NCBI RefSeq assembly: GCF_004798865.1
Contig: NW_025336481.1
Coordinates: forward strand, 35,131,130-35,195,129
DNA length: 64,000 nucleotides
From: Varanus komodoensis
Taxonomy: Eukaryota > Chordata > Lepidosauria > Squamata > Varanidae
Reading direction: 5' to 3'
The position numbers were made by a program, and so were the translations under genes. Below, one piece after another: positions 35,441 through 51,137 of this stretch (positions are counted from its first letter, which is position 1; every line of letters starts with the position of its first letter). The notes below the pieces were generated by a model. It searched no databases. It was not told the origin of the DNA and was given only the letters and a program-made list of their open reading frames with translations.

Positions 35441-36795
35441 TTGAGATACAAACTGTATCTCCAGCTAATCTATCCGCTGCTTTAATATTGATGTGATGGT
35501 GCAGTTACATTTAACTGGCGTGCTTTCCATGGCACAACATATTCCTGTGCTGGAGGGGGCGGCGAATGCAAACACATGAAAGGACCAGGTAGCTGTAGCA
35601 AAAGCAGGTCTCCCTGGAGCAGTCTTTGCAACACTTTGAATTCTAAACTTAGGGAATGGCACAAAGCTAACCCATTGATTATATTCTACAACAAAAACTT
35701 CTACACTCCCAATGAAATTCAGAAGTTTTATTTATACTGGTTATATACTGTTAAATATTTTTTTAAAAAAATCCCAGTTCCTATATCAAGAGGGTGGGAC
35801 TTACAGGAGCAGCTTAAGTATAATAGTGTCTGCATCATTTTTCCAAGTTAACTTGCTAGAACTTGTATACTCATCAGCCTCCCTGCCAAATGTAAACTTG
35901 GGTGGGAAACCTGGATTGGCTGCTGTGTAATGTATGCAAAGTCCCTCACTTCAATATTAGTGTGTTACAGTGTACGCATAAATTTTGTTTTGGTTTTGAT
36001 GTATGATATATTTTCCATGCAATCATTTAACATTTTCTTTATATAAACATTACATAGCTGAAATGAGTTTTGGAGTATGGATTTTTATATTTCTAATACA
36101 GCCAAGGAGATTTCTTCCCCTTTGCTATTTGTCATCTTCAACATTCCTCTTTTCTCCATCTTATGTCCCTGAGCTCAGCAGGGAGGGAGATGTAGACTGA
36201 TTTTCATAGTTTAATGAGTCCTCCACACATCTCTACACAAATAGTTCCAGACTACCAGTGATAAGAATCTGCCCAGAGCATTGTACAATGCAATCCACCT
36301 CTACAAAGCAAACAAAATACCTTAATGGTCCTGGTGTTTAATTGTACACTATTTAGGGCTGCCCTATTTACTACTGATTATTTGAAAGCAAAGTCAGTTA
36401 TTCCTTTGTTTCAACTCCATGAGCAATTCTGATCTTCTTGGGATTTGCCCACTTGCAACAGTGGGAGGCTCATACTGCACTCTAATTTGTCCAGTGATGA
36501 TTTCTAATCATCACAACAAAACATTTTCCTGATAACAATGTCTATTTCCAGAAGAATATATCACTAAGGAGTGCACATCTATTAATGTATACACAGAAAC
36601 ACCAAGTGTGGTGACACATTTGTCATACATTGCAATTGTAATTTCCATAAATTTCAACACGAATGTGGATTTCAGGGAAGGAGACAATTTATTCTGGATG
36701 AAGACATCTTAGATCAATTATAGATCTCCACACTGATTGCTCAATCCCTCTTGATTATGCTACTCCTCCCTAGTCCATTGATAGTGGTACTTTTT
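35441..36795. other. Unassigned stretch
   Basis: Contains a small GC-richer patch near 35550-35575 (ggagggggcggcgaatgc) and otherwise unique AT-rich DNA. No supported exon. Confidence 0.4.
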
Positions 36796-36799
36796 ATGA

Positions 36800-37137
36800 A
36801 ATAATAGTTCCAATTTATTCTGCACTGGTTGGATGGTGGTTGCATCTGTGGATGGTGTCCAATTCTGGGCACCAAATCTTAGGAAGGGCACAGAAAAAGT
36901 GGAGTGTCCAGAAAGACCAATGTTTATGTATGGTATGTTTATCCTAGAAAAGAGAAAAGGTGAGATGAGGTAACAGTCTTCAAGTCTCTGAAGAGCTGTC
37001 ATGAAGAAGATGGGGTAGACTAGTTCTTTATTGCCCCAGTCAACAGAACTAAAAAAGACACAAAAACAGAGTTCAACCACATATTGAGAACCACTTCCTC
37101 ATGGCAAGATGTAGTGTAGAGAAATGCCAACTATTTT
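36800..37137 (+). mobile_element. CR1 LINE fragment, end of ORF2
   Basis: Plus-strand text 'ggtgtccaattctgggcacc', 'agaaaaagtggagtgtccagaaagacc', 'gtcttcaagtctctgaagagctgtcatgaagaagatgg' and 'aaccacatattgagaaccacttcc' follows the CR1 order of the 'QFWAPxFKKD' region to the end of ORF2. It is frame-broken and 5'-truncated. Confidence 0.75.
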
Positions 37138-37184
37138 CACTATTTTGCTTTTCACAGGGAACTAAGGAGGCTGATGACAGCCAA

Positions 37185-37346
37185 AGTTACAGTGCCATCC
37201 TAACCATGTTTACTCCACTGGGACTAATAGGCCTACATCCAAAAGAATGTGCAAAAGAATACTACTGCTTTTAATTACTGTAAGCCGACCTGAGATGTTT
37301 TACTGGGAAGGATGGGGCAGAAATGTTTTAAATAAATAAATAAATT
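37185..37346 (+). mobile_element. Short dispersed repeat followed by L2-like 3' tail
   Basis: 37185-37235 holds 'cagtgccatcctaaccatgtttactccactgggactaat', the short dispersed-repeat core. 37262-37346 is an L2-like terminus 'gtaagccgacctgagatg...ggatggggcagaaatgttttaaataaataaataaat'. Confidence 0.5.
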
Positions 37347-38138
37347 GCAGCTTTGGTGGTGAGACACATACCAAGTTCCTTCTGAAATTACTTGTTTCCT
37401 CTCCATATAACTGGGAGTAAGAGGTCACTCCAGCTGAAGAAGGTTCTTCTTTTGGAAAACTAAGGGCTCATAATTGCCCAATTCAAGACCAAACCACCAT
37501 AAAATGCTTTGGTTACTGAGAAGGAAGTACATGGCATTGATCGGAAAAAGCATTTGCCTTCAGTCCTGCAATGATAGCAGCCAAACTCTGAGGAAACAAG
37601 GAACTCTGATGAGGATGGCAACAGATGATGCCAGTAATGAAGAAATTGCCTCATCATCTGGCATTTTGTGAAATAAACTGAAAGAACAGGTATCCCGTGC
37701 CGTTCAAGATGAGCTCTTTTGCAGGGAAGACTAGAATGTTAAAAGCTCCTGATCAAAAACATGCATATAGAATTTGAGGGGAAAAAAGATCTGCACTTTA
37801 ATAAGCAGGTCACCTCATTTTACTGTAATCTGTTTTCTGAAAGCCAGAACAATATCCTGCAAGGTCCTCCCCACCATTTTATATGACTACATTAAAAGCA
37901 GGGGGTGATTGGGGAAGGCAACCTATTTCCTCATATTTCTTGCTTGATTTATTTTCCTTTTGATAGAGCATTACCTCAGGGATGTCAAGAGAATACACTG
38001 CAGAGACCGGTTACTTTGGGAGTCCTCGGCTGGTGTGTGCTGCTTCAAGAAAAGATTAATTTGGCTGTTTGTTGATATACAACAGACCAGCTGCTTAATA
38101 TCTGTGGCCTGCAATTTAGGACAAGCTGCATGTTTGTT
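37347..38138. other. Unassigned stretch
   Basis: Unique sequence. The short overlapping frames at 37.46-37.67 kb on both strands lack motifs. Confidence 0.4.
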
Positions 38139-38660
38139 TGTTTGTTTATTTATTTAAAACATTTCTATGCCGCCCCCATCGCAACAAAGCCTCGGGGCGG
38201 TCACAAAAAACACATAAAACATACATAAATAATAATATAGCAATTAAAAGAAGAAAACAACAACAACAACAACATTTAAAAACCCCTGGTACATTCTCGG
38301 CTAAAAATTTTAAAAACCTAATTAATACAATAATTTAGCAATTAAAATAAGTTTTAAATAAAAAGGTCTTAGCCTGGCGCTGAAAAACAAATAACGACGG
38401 CGCCAGGCGGACCTCTCTGGGGAGCGCATTCCATAGATGGGGCGCCACCGCAGAGAAGGCCCTCCTCCGGGTACTCACCCTCCTTATATCATTCACAGAG
38501 GGTTCCCGGAGAAGGGCATCCATTGCTGATCTCAAGGGGCAGGAGGGCATATATGGGCGCAAGCATTCCTTTAGATATCCAGGTTCCAAGCTGTTTAGGG
38601 CTTTATAGGTCATAACCAACACCTTGAATTGGGCCCGGACTTCAATCGGGAGCCAGATGT
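38139..38660 (-). mobile_element. L2-like LINE 3' end with intact C-terminal coding frame
   Basis: The minus strand is open for 95 codons (38622-38335) through the post-RT domain: VMTYKALNSLEPGYLKE, then RRRAFSAVAPHLWNALP and REVRLAPSLFVFQRQAKTF near the end. This order is typical of L2-clade reverse transcriptases. The 3' untranslated region follows with an (AAC)n patch at 38256-38273, 'ccgccccgaggc' and a (TAAA/CAAA)n-type tail. The intact frame and retained CpGs suggest it is one of the youngest repeats here. It is 5'-truncated near 38660. Confidence 0.85.
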
Positions 38661-39018
38661 TGGGGTTTCCATCTTTTCAGAGTTTGACATGAAATGCCTG
38701 TTTGAAATCACTTATTACAGACAAGTAATGATAGAAAGGTTTTCTATCTATCTTTTTTCACTTTTCAAATGAAGCTGTGGCATGAATTTGGGCAAGCTTT
38801 GGTGGAATTCTAGCCATCCTTCCATGTTATAATTTCCACAGGAATACGTATCAAAGAGTGCCCAGTGCTCTCACAGAGCTAGCACAATACCATTAATGCT
38901 TGGTAGACAAAGGGAAAAAAGCAGTGATTTTCTATGAAAGAACAATGGCAAATCACCCCTTTTTCCCTTTGCCCAGGACATGCTGGCAACCTGGTGCTAG
39001 CATTGGTTTATGCTAGCA
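38661..39018. other. Unassigned stretch
   Basis: No supported gene or repeat. Confidence 0.4.
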
Positions 39019-39156
39019 AAGCCTTTCCCAACTTGTTGGTCTCCAGGGGCATTTGGACCACAACTCCCAGAATTCTTGTCTAGCAGGGCCACTGACTGGG
39101 AATTCTGGGTGTTGCAGTCCAAACGTGTCTGGAAGGCACAATGTTAGGGAAGGCTT
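39019..39156. mobile_element. hAT-like non-autonomous element with perfect 8-bp target duplication
   Basis: Inverted ends AAGCCTTTCCCAAC and GTTAGGGAAGGCTT enclose a palindromic body ('cacaactcccagaattc...gaattctgggtgttgcag'). The flanks are identical octamers TGCTAGCA at 39011-39018 and 39157-39164, the length expected of hAT integration. No coding capacity. Confidence 0.85.
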
Positions 39157-39164
39157 TGCTAGCA

Positions 39165-39660
39165 CAATGTCATGAGCATTAGCAATGTGATAGTACTGGA
39201 CAATGCTGTATGATTCAGAGCTACCCCAACGCTGGCTGCCTTGCATCAGAGTCCCTAACGGCACATTACGTCACTCAATGAGATTCCATGCAAGACATCT
39301 TTCTATACATCAGCATCAGATGTGAGCTAACTTTGTTAATCACTGGCATAATAGCAGGTATGACCAACTTATCCTGGGTTGAGTTCTTTCTTGTTTAAAG
39401 GTATTGTGGTCATTTGCAAGGACTCGCTGCTAATTCTCATGTCTGTGCAGCCCATTTCATAGAGCAATTATCTTTCCTGGTGGCTTTTAATTGGTTTGGG
39501 CTCCATACATCATGAAGCCCACTTTGCCACTGATATGCCACTGCATATTTTAGTGCCCTTTTGACTATACCATTTATACGCTTTCTGACCATACTTTAAT
39601 ACCATCAGTCTCATTACAGGTGAATTATTCCCATGCAGTTCTGAGGGCCTCAGGCTAAGT
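39165..39660. other. Unassigned stretch
   Basis: Unique sequence without supported features. Confidence 0.4.
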
Positions 39661-39666
39661 GAAAGG

Positions 39667-40052
39667 TAAGGATGAGAGAATTTGGAAAATGGAAAATGTG
39701 AGCTCAACAAACTTCTTTTATTCCATCTCAAAGCCCATCCTAATTTGAGTCAGTATCAGAATGTAAGTTTGTTTTCTCTTTTCACATACAGATCCATGAA
39801 TACTTTGTGCATATTTCTCCAAATGCTCACCTTTGCAATGTACACCTTCTTCTTCCAATGATGAAAATATATTTTGCATACCTTTTTCCATTCTTTTTTC
39901 ATGTGCATTTTGCAAATGTACACATGCTGGAGATGTGCTTAGGTCTGTGAATCACATTGCAAGCTGGGAGGTATATGGACTTTGACTTCAGTTTGTGTCT
40001 GGATGGTGTGAATTGAAGTAAAGCCAATCTGAAACGATTTTCTCATACATCT
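39667..40052. mobile_element. Second copy of the candidate DNA element found at 34.8 kb
   Basis: Starts 'aggatgagagaatttgg' and ends 'cgattttctcatacatctcc', a recognisable inverted pair. It shares internal blocks with the 34825-35178 copy in the same order. The two copies are diverged, so the element is old. Confidence 0.45.
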
Positions 40053-41492
40053 CCAGTGGGAGATTTCCCCAGTATGGCTCCTTTCCATGCTAGTGGTGCC
40101 ACAGTTCTGAAAAGTTCTATACTAGTAAGGAAAGGAGCCAAGCTGTGACTTCCGACATTAGCAAAGCAACATGGGAAGGTGCCGCCATTCCAACACCTTC
40201 AAGTAATAATATTGGAAGGGAGTTTTGGTGGCTGCAGTATATATATTCATTAAGTTTCTGTTTCTAGACGTCTGGCATTTGCTGCATAAAAGCTGGCCTA
40301 CTCTGAAGAAAGTTGTGGGAAGAGAAGAAAGATGGACCAAAGGATAACAACAAGGTAAATAATACATAAAGGGTGACTTATGTTTGGGTAATGATTGGTA
40401 TCAAAGGAAGCATTAAAAAAAAACCCAAGAACCTATTTAAATATAGGACATCTCAGTTTTCTCAGTAGTATTTGGCAAATATGCATATATTTTTCATTAA
40501 AACTAATGTGAGTTACATGCATGCCTGGAGGAGAATATTTAACTTAAGGAAGACAGGCAGACCGGCAAGACTGCAGCACAGCTGCTGAAGTTTACTGCAG
40601 GAGGCAAAATTGATTTCATGAAAAGCCTAATGAATCCAGCAACACTTTGCTCAGAGACTATAATATCCCCAGAGAGGGGGGTAAGGAGTCCCCAGGCAGA
40701 CGGGTGTAGCACTCAGTGACTTTGGCATGGCATTGGAACAGGTAACTAGGCCAGAAGAGTTATAAAATATTGACTGAGCAGCTAGTAAATTTGGGTGTAC
40801 AGGCTCTTAGGCTGCCAGCTGCCCAAGATGCTCCAGACAGCACACCTTAAGTACTAGGTATGCCACTCCAATTACTCAGCGAACAATGAGTAGAACCTTC
40901 TAGATAGGCATTAAAAATGCCCTTGAGCAGAATTGCTTCATTCTGAATGAGCCACAAATGTGGGTGGGCTCCTCCTCCCAGTGAACCCTGCTGATAACAG
41001 ATAAAAAAACAATTTTGAGAATGGCTGTTTCCGTGAAGTTCTGTGCCTACCACTGGGGGTGGGGGGAGGCGCTGTGGAGGCCTAAGCAATGAAGCACATT
41101 TCTCGGGCAGTTGTGGGCTGCACAAAAGGGCTATTAAAGATGTGAGTTCAGGAGGTCTCCTGGACCATGGAAGCCTGAAGGTTCTGCACGCTGTAAACCA
41201 GTTATTTTCACACCTTGTTCCTGGAAGTCTTCCATTAGAAGAGAAACAGTGGATGACAAGCTTTTCTTGAAAGGCAGCTTTCACACTGCTATCAATCTTC
41301 CTCTGCAATAGTGAGCAGCAGGAGAGAGCCAAGTATATTCTAGGGTGCACACACATTTCACAGTAGGACCTAACAGGCCATTTGCCAAGGGTATACTCTG
41401 CAATGGGCTGCATTCAATGGCAGATGTTTGGGGCATGATCCATCCATTTGCGTATCCTCAGATATTTTCTACAGCTTGGACCACTTGGTTGG
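40053..41492. other. Unassigned stretch containing the longest open frame of the window
   Basis: A 188-codon minus-strand frame (41413-40847) lies here. It is Cys-, Ser- and Leu-rich with a Pro run (RLPPPPVVG) and no membrane segment, motif or splice context that I can tie to a family. A 75-codon plus frame overlaps it. It may be chance or part of an unclassified transcript. Confidence 0.3.
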
Positions 41493-41635
41493 CTTTTAGC
41501 CTCCTAGGCCATCCTACCACAACACTCCCACATCTAGGCTCTACAGTTTCTGGACTACAAATCCTACCAGCCACAGTCACAGTTGCTGTGCAGCACATCT
41601 GAAGGGCACTGATTTGGGGAAGGCTGTCCTAAAGG
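41493..41635. mobile_element. Diverged hAT-like non-autonomous element
   Basis: 'ttttagcctcctaggcc' and 'ggctgtcctaaagg' are inverted ends around 'ggactacaaatcctaccagccacagtcacag', a decayed version of the common palindromic core. Confidence 0.45.
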
Positions 41636-41832
41636 TTGGTGTAGATTGCATTTTTTAAAAAATAAAGCATATCCACATAAAAATTGGACTGAACAAAAGA
41701 TATCAGTCCATTAAAAGCTTAACCCTGGCCAAGCAACATTTTGCATCAGACCAGAATGATCAACACAAGACCTTTGGTAGATCACAGTAATTAGAAGTTT
41801 GATCTTCTAACCTATGTAACCTGGAAGCAGAA

Positions 41833-42090
41833 ATGATGAAACTGAAGCTGCTGTACTTCAGGCATGTCATGAGAAGGCAAGACTCAGTAGAGAAGACACT
41901 CATGCTAGGGCAAAGTTGAAGGCAGAAGAGAAAGACCAACTATGTGATGGATAAGTTCCACAAGGAAGTCACAGGCTTGGGTTAAGATGAGCTGGGCAGG
42001 GTTCTCAGGGAGAGGTCATACTGAACAGCATTCATTCATAGTTGACATAAGTCAGAGATGACTTGGTGGCATGCAGTGACAACAGAACTA
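41833..42090 (+). mobile_element. BovB/RTE-type LINE 3' end
   Basis: The plus strand encodes MMKLKLLYFRHVMRRQDS and EKTLMLG, then decays, ending in 'cattcatagttgacataagtcagagatgacttggtggcatgcagtgac', the BovB 3' terminus. It is 5'-truncated. Confidence 0.8.
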
Positions 42091-42925
42091 TGCAACAAGG
42101 GATGGGGTCATGAAGCAGGAATTTCACAAATAATGTGGAATGCTGCCCTCGTAATATCCTTAAGATGTTACTAAGAAAACTGTGCTCTTTCTACAGGGTT
42201 CATAAGGAACTTTGACAAGAGTGCAAATGCACGTTAGTTATCTTTTTGTCTCCATGATAAAAGGTTATCAAGGAAGTTTAAAAAGTACACAGAAAATGTG
42301 TTGACTCCTCAACTAATACTTTGGTGACACACCAAAGTGATATGCTAAAACAGAAACATTTAACAGAATATTCTCTGTAGAACATATAAAAAGTTGCAAA
42401 AAATATCTTTCCATTGCACCTCACAGAGTTTTAAAACCCTTTTAAAACTTACACATGAAAAGCTTTCCTGGTGATCTAGAAGACTAACATTTCATACTGA
42501 TCGTTCTTTTTTAAATGTTAAAGAAGGGAGGTATCAGTTGAAAAGCGTCTTTCAGTTAAGAGCTTGTACTGAAAGAGAGGAATGACATAAAACTCATTGA
42601 TGATCCAACAATCTTTGCATCATACACGTCTTCCTATTTCAGAGTTAGGTTCTAGAAATATATTTCTACCATACTGCCAGTGTTCAGGTCCTCATGGATT
42701 CCGCAGTCTAACAAAACTCAGTTAACTCAAGTCTGATCAAGGGAGTGATGACAGGTATCATATGTCATATCCTATTTCAACACAGGACATCTGTTTCTAG
42801 GCCATGGTCATTCCTCTGGGCAATTCTTGCTGTAGCATCCATTCCCCTTTAAGTAGAATCTCTTCGAGACTGGGCAAAAAATTGTGTTCAAATAAAGTTT
42901 AATCCTCTCCTCTGACTGCCTAGTA
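42091..42925. other. Unassigned stretch
   Basis: AT-rich and unique; no supported feature. Confidence 0.4.
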
Positions 42926-42929
42926 TAAA

Positions 42930-42995
42930 GGCTTAGGGCAACCTTCTCCAAACTGGTGCCTTCCAGATGTGTTGGACTACACCTCCCAGAATCCT
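42930..42995. mobile_element. Half copy of a hAT-like element
   Basis: 'aaccttctccaaactggtgccttccagatgtgttggactacacctcccagaatcc' is one arm of the dispersed palindromic family; the other arm is missing. Confidence 0.6.
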
Positions 42996-47055
<4,060 letters not shown>

Positions 47056-47058
47056 AGG

Positions 47059-47176
47059 CAGGGATGGGGAACATGTGGCCTTCCTTATTAGACCGCAACC
47101 CTAGGATGAGGCCAAGGATGAGGCCTGACAACTGTTGCAGTTTAACATCTAAAGTACCACATGCTCCCCATCTCTG
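47059..47176. mobile_element. hAT-like non-autonomous element
   Basis: Perfect-looking ends CAGGGATGGGGA and TCCCCATCTCTG (one mismatch as inverted repeats), with inner arms 'catgtgg' and 'ccacatg'. The flanking octamers match only partly. The overlapping 135-codon minus frame is a shadow of this element and its flank. Confidence 0.75.
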
Positions 47177-48456
47177 ACTTAAAGGAATGATTTGGGTACC
47201 ATCTGTGAGTGAAGCACATTCCACAGTACTGGTTTACTTAATACAATAATGAAAATGCCGTTTTAGGTACAGAGCCAATGTTGTCAACATCCTCCTTGGA
47301 TAGAGAAGATTGACTTGCCTCTATGTGTTTGTTTCCCTGATGGCAAAATATGTTTCTTTATTAAGCACTTCCATAAGGAAATGGATTTTGTAGGTTGAGT
47401 TGGAACTTTGTATTGCTTGGAGAAGAAAGGAAAAAGTGGGAACTAGTGGAAGTCAAAAGCCTATTCAAAATGTAGTGCATATCTGATATTGGTAAAGCTT
47501 AAGAAGATAAAAGAGAAGGGTATAGCCCAAATGGTCAACCCTACTTAGCTTTTCCATTTGAATATGAGAAGGATATTTTTGTAGAGGGTTTTTTTTTTGG
47601 GGGGGAGCACTAATCACAAATTGGTATGGGGGACAGTAATGGCCTTTCTTATCTTATCTTCCTTTTACCACCACTGTAGGCAACCACAATTCCCCCCTCA
47701 CAAAGACTCCTTGGATGAGTGTTCCATCATGAGACAGAATTGTTCTCGGGGCATTGTGGGGAAGAAGTGGGAGTTGCCAGTGGGGACTACATAATGTTCC
47801 TTGCAATGATGCTATGTCATGACTGAAGGTCATTCTGAAGGAGCACTTTAGGAGAAAATGGCAGTTGTCAGAGTTGGCCACTGAGAGAATTCTGACACTG
47901 TCACCTGCAATGGAGGCAAAACAAAGAAAAAGGAAATGTAAAAGCCAGTGTTACCAAGCAAGCCCTGCAACCTTCAAAAAAGCCATGTATTTCAAATCAA
48001 ACATTCTCAATTCAGTACTTTTGACATTCTCAATTCAGTACTTTTGACTGAAATGTAAACATAAGCTCGGGACAACATAATCAAGGCTATCTGTTTATGT
48101 ATTACTGAATTGCTACTAACAACAGCAGCTACATAAACAAAAATGGACAAAATCAAAAGTACTGCACAGCTGGGTGGAAGGGCCCAGGGAGGTTCTTTAA
48201 AAAAAGTCCTTCACATTGCATGGCAAGTTGCCTTGGAAATGGAAAGAACACAGCTCGAGCAGTTCTTCAGCTCCCAAGCCTGTGGCGTTATATCCTCAAT
48301 ACATGCAAATATGTTTGCAAATGAGTAAACACATTTTCAATTGCTGAGAAAAATATGAATCGGCAAGCTTTCATGCAGATCTACAGTAGACACACATACA
48401 TTTAAATGCCAAGAGCACGACTATGGCAACTCAGCCTACCAAATTAAGCAACTTAC
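47177..48456. other. Unassigned stretch
   Basis: Includes a T/G homopolymer junction at 47588-47606. No repeat family or firm exon. Confidence 0.35.
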
Positions 48457-48601
48457 TCCTTCTTTTTCCAACATCTCCTTTGGAGGTAGCAGCTTCATTC
48501 AAAAGAACCATTCCCATGGTGATAGCCGCATCTACATTATTGTTGTCAAGGAAACAATAGAAATGTGGAAGTCTCACAAAGCAAAGCAGAGCATCTGTAA
48601 A
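48457..48601 (-). CDS. Candidate exon, unidentified protein
   Basis: Minus-strand frame open for 48 codons: [17 protein letters not shown], then [20 protein letters not shown] and SKGDVGKRR, ending at a consensus GTAAGT donor (intron from 48456 down). The acceptor is either 'cattctaag' (exon start 48601, phase 0) or 'tttacag' (48594). The phase left at the donor (1) does not fit the 45.26 kb exon (2) directly, so another exon would be needed between them. Other frames across this stretch are also open, which weakens the case. Confidence 0.3.
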
Positions 48602-48721
48602 CTTAGAATGTTATGAGCTTAAAGGTATTGATGGATTGTAAATGTTTACAGATTGTAAATGTATGCAGATCATTAATCCAGGGGATTCCGATGCATAATC
48701 TACATTTTGTTTGTTACTTAC

Positions 48722-48803
48722 CTCTTTGCTACTTTTAGTTTTCAGTACATCAACCAAACAGAACAGCAATGCGTTTAAGGATTCAATGTGCACAAACGTT
48801 TTG
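48722..48803 (-). CDS. Candidate exon upstream of the 48.46 kb candidate
   Basis: Minus-strand frame KTFVHIESLNALLFC then LVDVLKTKSSKE ends in GAG followed by the consensus donor GTAAGT. The acceptor 'acttacctaatttag' is fair. It would join in phase 0 to the 48601 start of the neighbouring candidate across a 120-base intron. No family is recognised; the short length makes chance possible. Confidence 0.25.
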
Positions 48804-49756
48804 CTAAATTAGGTAAGTATAGCAAAGCTCTCAAACCTACGAGATGCCTGAAAACTCATGTACCGATTCTGGTAGTACAAACTGAATGTTGCCAGGAGAC
48901 AGATACAGGGTGCATAAAAATAATTACATTAATTCTCTGATTAACTGATGCATACTAAACCATTTAGATAGGCCACAGTATGCTGTTTCTCAACCAAGGT
49001 TTCCAAGATGGATAGTATCTGTCTAACATGTCACAAGAATGGAGTAAAATCACTGCAGCGGCAAGTGTTTTCAGTCACTAGCCATTTTTAGAGTCTTAAT
49101 TGCTAGCTTTTACAAATGCAAACAGGCACATAATGATAAAATAATTTAAACTAATTTGCCAGGATCCTAGGCTATTCACATAATTGTTTGAAAATGTATC
49201 CACGAAAAGCAACTGTTACTACTGTAATTAACATCTGTTCCAAGCAGTCAGCATACAACAATGCAAATGAGAATGATGTATCATGATAACTTTCTCTATT
49301 TCTGGAGTCTACCATTCTCTAATCTAGTCTTAAGAAAGAAGCTTGTTTGGTATCTACAGTAACTAAATATAGACCAACTGCTGGCCATTATCCTTGCTGT
49401 AAACACCTTCCATTAACTAATGTCTGACTTTAGCAGATTCATCTTTCTGTAAGATAGCAGTGTTTAAGAGCATGAGACATGAGTTAAGCATCACTGAAAA
49501 AAAATTCTCAAAGTTACTGTCTAATTTTGTATGTGCTTATTCAGAAGAAAGTCCTTCCCATTTCAGTGAACCTTATTCTCAGCTATCAGGATTACAAGAT
49601 GAATATATTTATGACTGGTTATGAAGAGTTGGAAAAATGGGAATGCAAGGAGAAAGCAAGTTATACTTGCTCTTTGTTAAGTTGGAGCTCTCTTTTCTCC
49701 TTTCTGCATGGATGTTTTAAGTGTGTTAAAAAAATGAGGAGGAGCAAGAGATTTAG
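48804..49756. other. Unassigned stretch
   Basis: Unique AT-rich sequence. The 80-codon plus frame at 49527-49769 follows an acceptor-like 'tcccatttcag' but runs into the SINE and has no donor. Confidence 0.35.
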
Positions 49757-49950
49757 GCAGTGGCTATAGTTCAGTGGCAGAGTACATCTTTTGGATGCAC
49801 AAAGGCTCAGGTTCCAGGTAGCGCTGGGAAAGATTCTTGCCTGAAGCCATGGGCAATTGCTTTCAGTCATGGTCTACAATAGTGGTCTTGATGAACTGAT
49901 GGCCAAACTTTTAGTATAAGGCAGCATATACTTCTGCATATGAAGGATGC
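49757..49950 (+). mobile_element. tRNA-derived SINE (not Sauria type)
   Basis: The tRNA-like head has an A-box region 'ggctatagttcagtggcagagtac' and a B-box region 'aggttccaggt'. The body follows: 'gattcttgcctgaagcc', 'gtctacaatagtggtcttgatgaactgatggccaaac' and 'tagtataaggcagcatatacttc'. The order matches a reptilian tRNA SINE with a 'tataaggcagcttcctatgtt'-like end. Diverged, with no target duplication seen. Confidence 0.75.
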
Positions 49951-51136
49951 AAAAAGAAGCCCTGTCAATTTTAGCAAGAGAAAGTTAAGGCACTTATTTA
50001 ATCTTCTTCTGTTACGATGAGTTTTTTTTTTTAAGAACTTTATCATTGGATGAGGCCCAAACTTCACAAAGAGCTATCTCCACCTTCCTAACCTTACAAC
50101 ATTAAATAATTTGGGGTTCCTCTGAGAGGCTGACACTGTTCAAGTGAAGTACAGGTGTTCTTGTAGCATGGTCCAATATTTCATTTTTGGGAAACATCTG
50201 AAATCGCACTCATGACTTAAAGCAAAGGCTGTCAATGCCACATTTTAATCAGATGATGATGATGTTTTTCTTAAACCTTTTAGTTTTCTTAAACTTTGGC
50301 TCATTCCTTTTACTTTGTTGACTGGCGGGGAACATTAAAAATGTAACTGTGTGACATTCAGAACTCATGATAAGGGCAACAAGTAAGGGTAACAAGTAAG
50401 GTCAGGTAGGCAACAGCATATTTACTACCTAGGAAGGCTCACAGGAAAATTCAAGCTTCATGAGTTTATGTGAACTTAAACGGTGAACCTCTCCATTTTT
50501 TCACCTAATTAAATAAAATTCACAGTACGATCCTTTACAAGCCTGCTCAAAAGGAAGCTTCACTGAGGTCAATGGTGTTAACAGGTAAAGCATACCGGGT
50601 TGCACTTTGTTTATTAACATGTATGTGACTTAGTCAGTTACTCCAATAAGCATAAATTTACTATGAGCAAAAACCTTAACAGATTTTATAAAGCACAACT
50701 GTGCTTTCTTTTAAGAAAGAAAAGGCATCCCCTTTTTTTCTCACATGAGAGACTATTTATCTTCTAAGGAGGTACTTGCCCTCTGAACACGTTAAAGTAT
50801 TTGTATCTATAGATAGATAGATAGATTGTATCTATAATTGGGAATACCTGTTTTGGAAATCAGAATCTTTGTAAATCAATGAACTATGCCACAGTAGGCC
50901 ATGTGGTTCCTGGGGCACCAATGTACCACTAGGTACATGTAATGCCTCCGATATTTATTTTGAAATATATTTTTATTTTGTTACTGGCAGCTAAAATTAT
51001 TTCAAAGTGAAGCTGGAGCCTCAGGTCCCTGCCATCTCACCTCCCAATAAATATCCCTTGGTTGCTGACTTGCCCTTTGTGGCTAGCCAAAGGACTCCCT
51101 GCCCTGATCTGTTATAGGCCTGCTGCTGTTTTATAT
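49951..51136. other. Unassigned stretch
   Basis: Includes a short GATA patch (50806-50826) flanked by two 'tgtatctata' words and the dispersed-repeat piece at 50525-50605. Otherwise unique. Confidence 0.35.
50525..50605. repeat. Short dispersed repeat fragment
   Basis: 'acgatcctttacaagcctgctcaaaaggaagcttcactgaggtcaatgg' and 'taccgggttgcac' follow the layout of the dispersed repeat with the 'cattgagttcaatggg' core. Confidence 0.45.
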
Positions 51137-51137
51137 A

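Noticed and set aside
47582-48051. Overlapping frames on both strands near 47.6-48.0 kb
   Set aside because: No motif or splice logic, and the frames mutually overlap.
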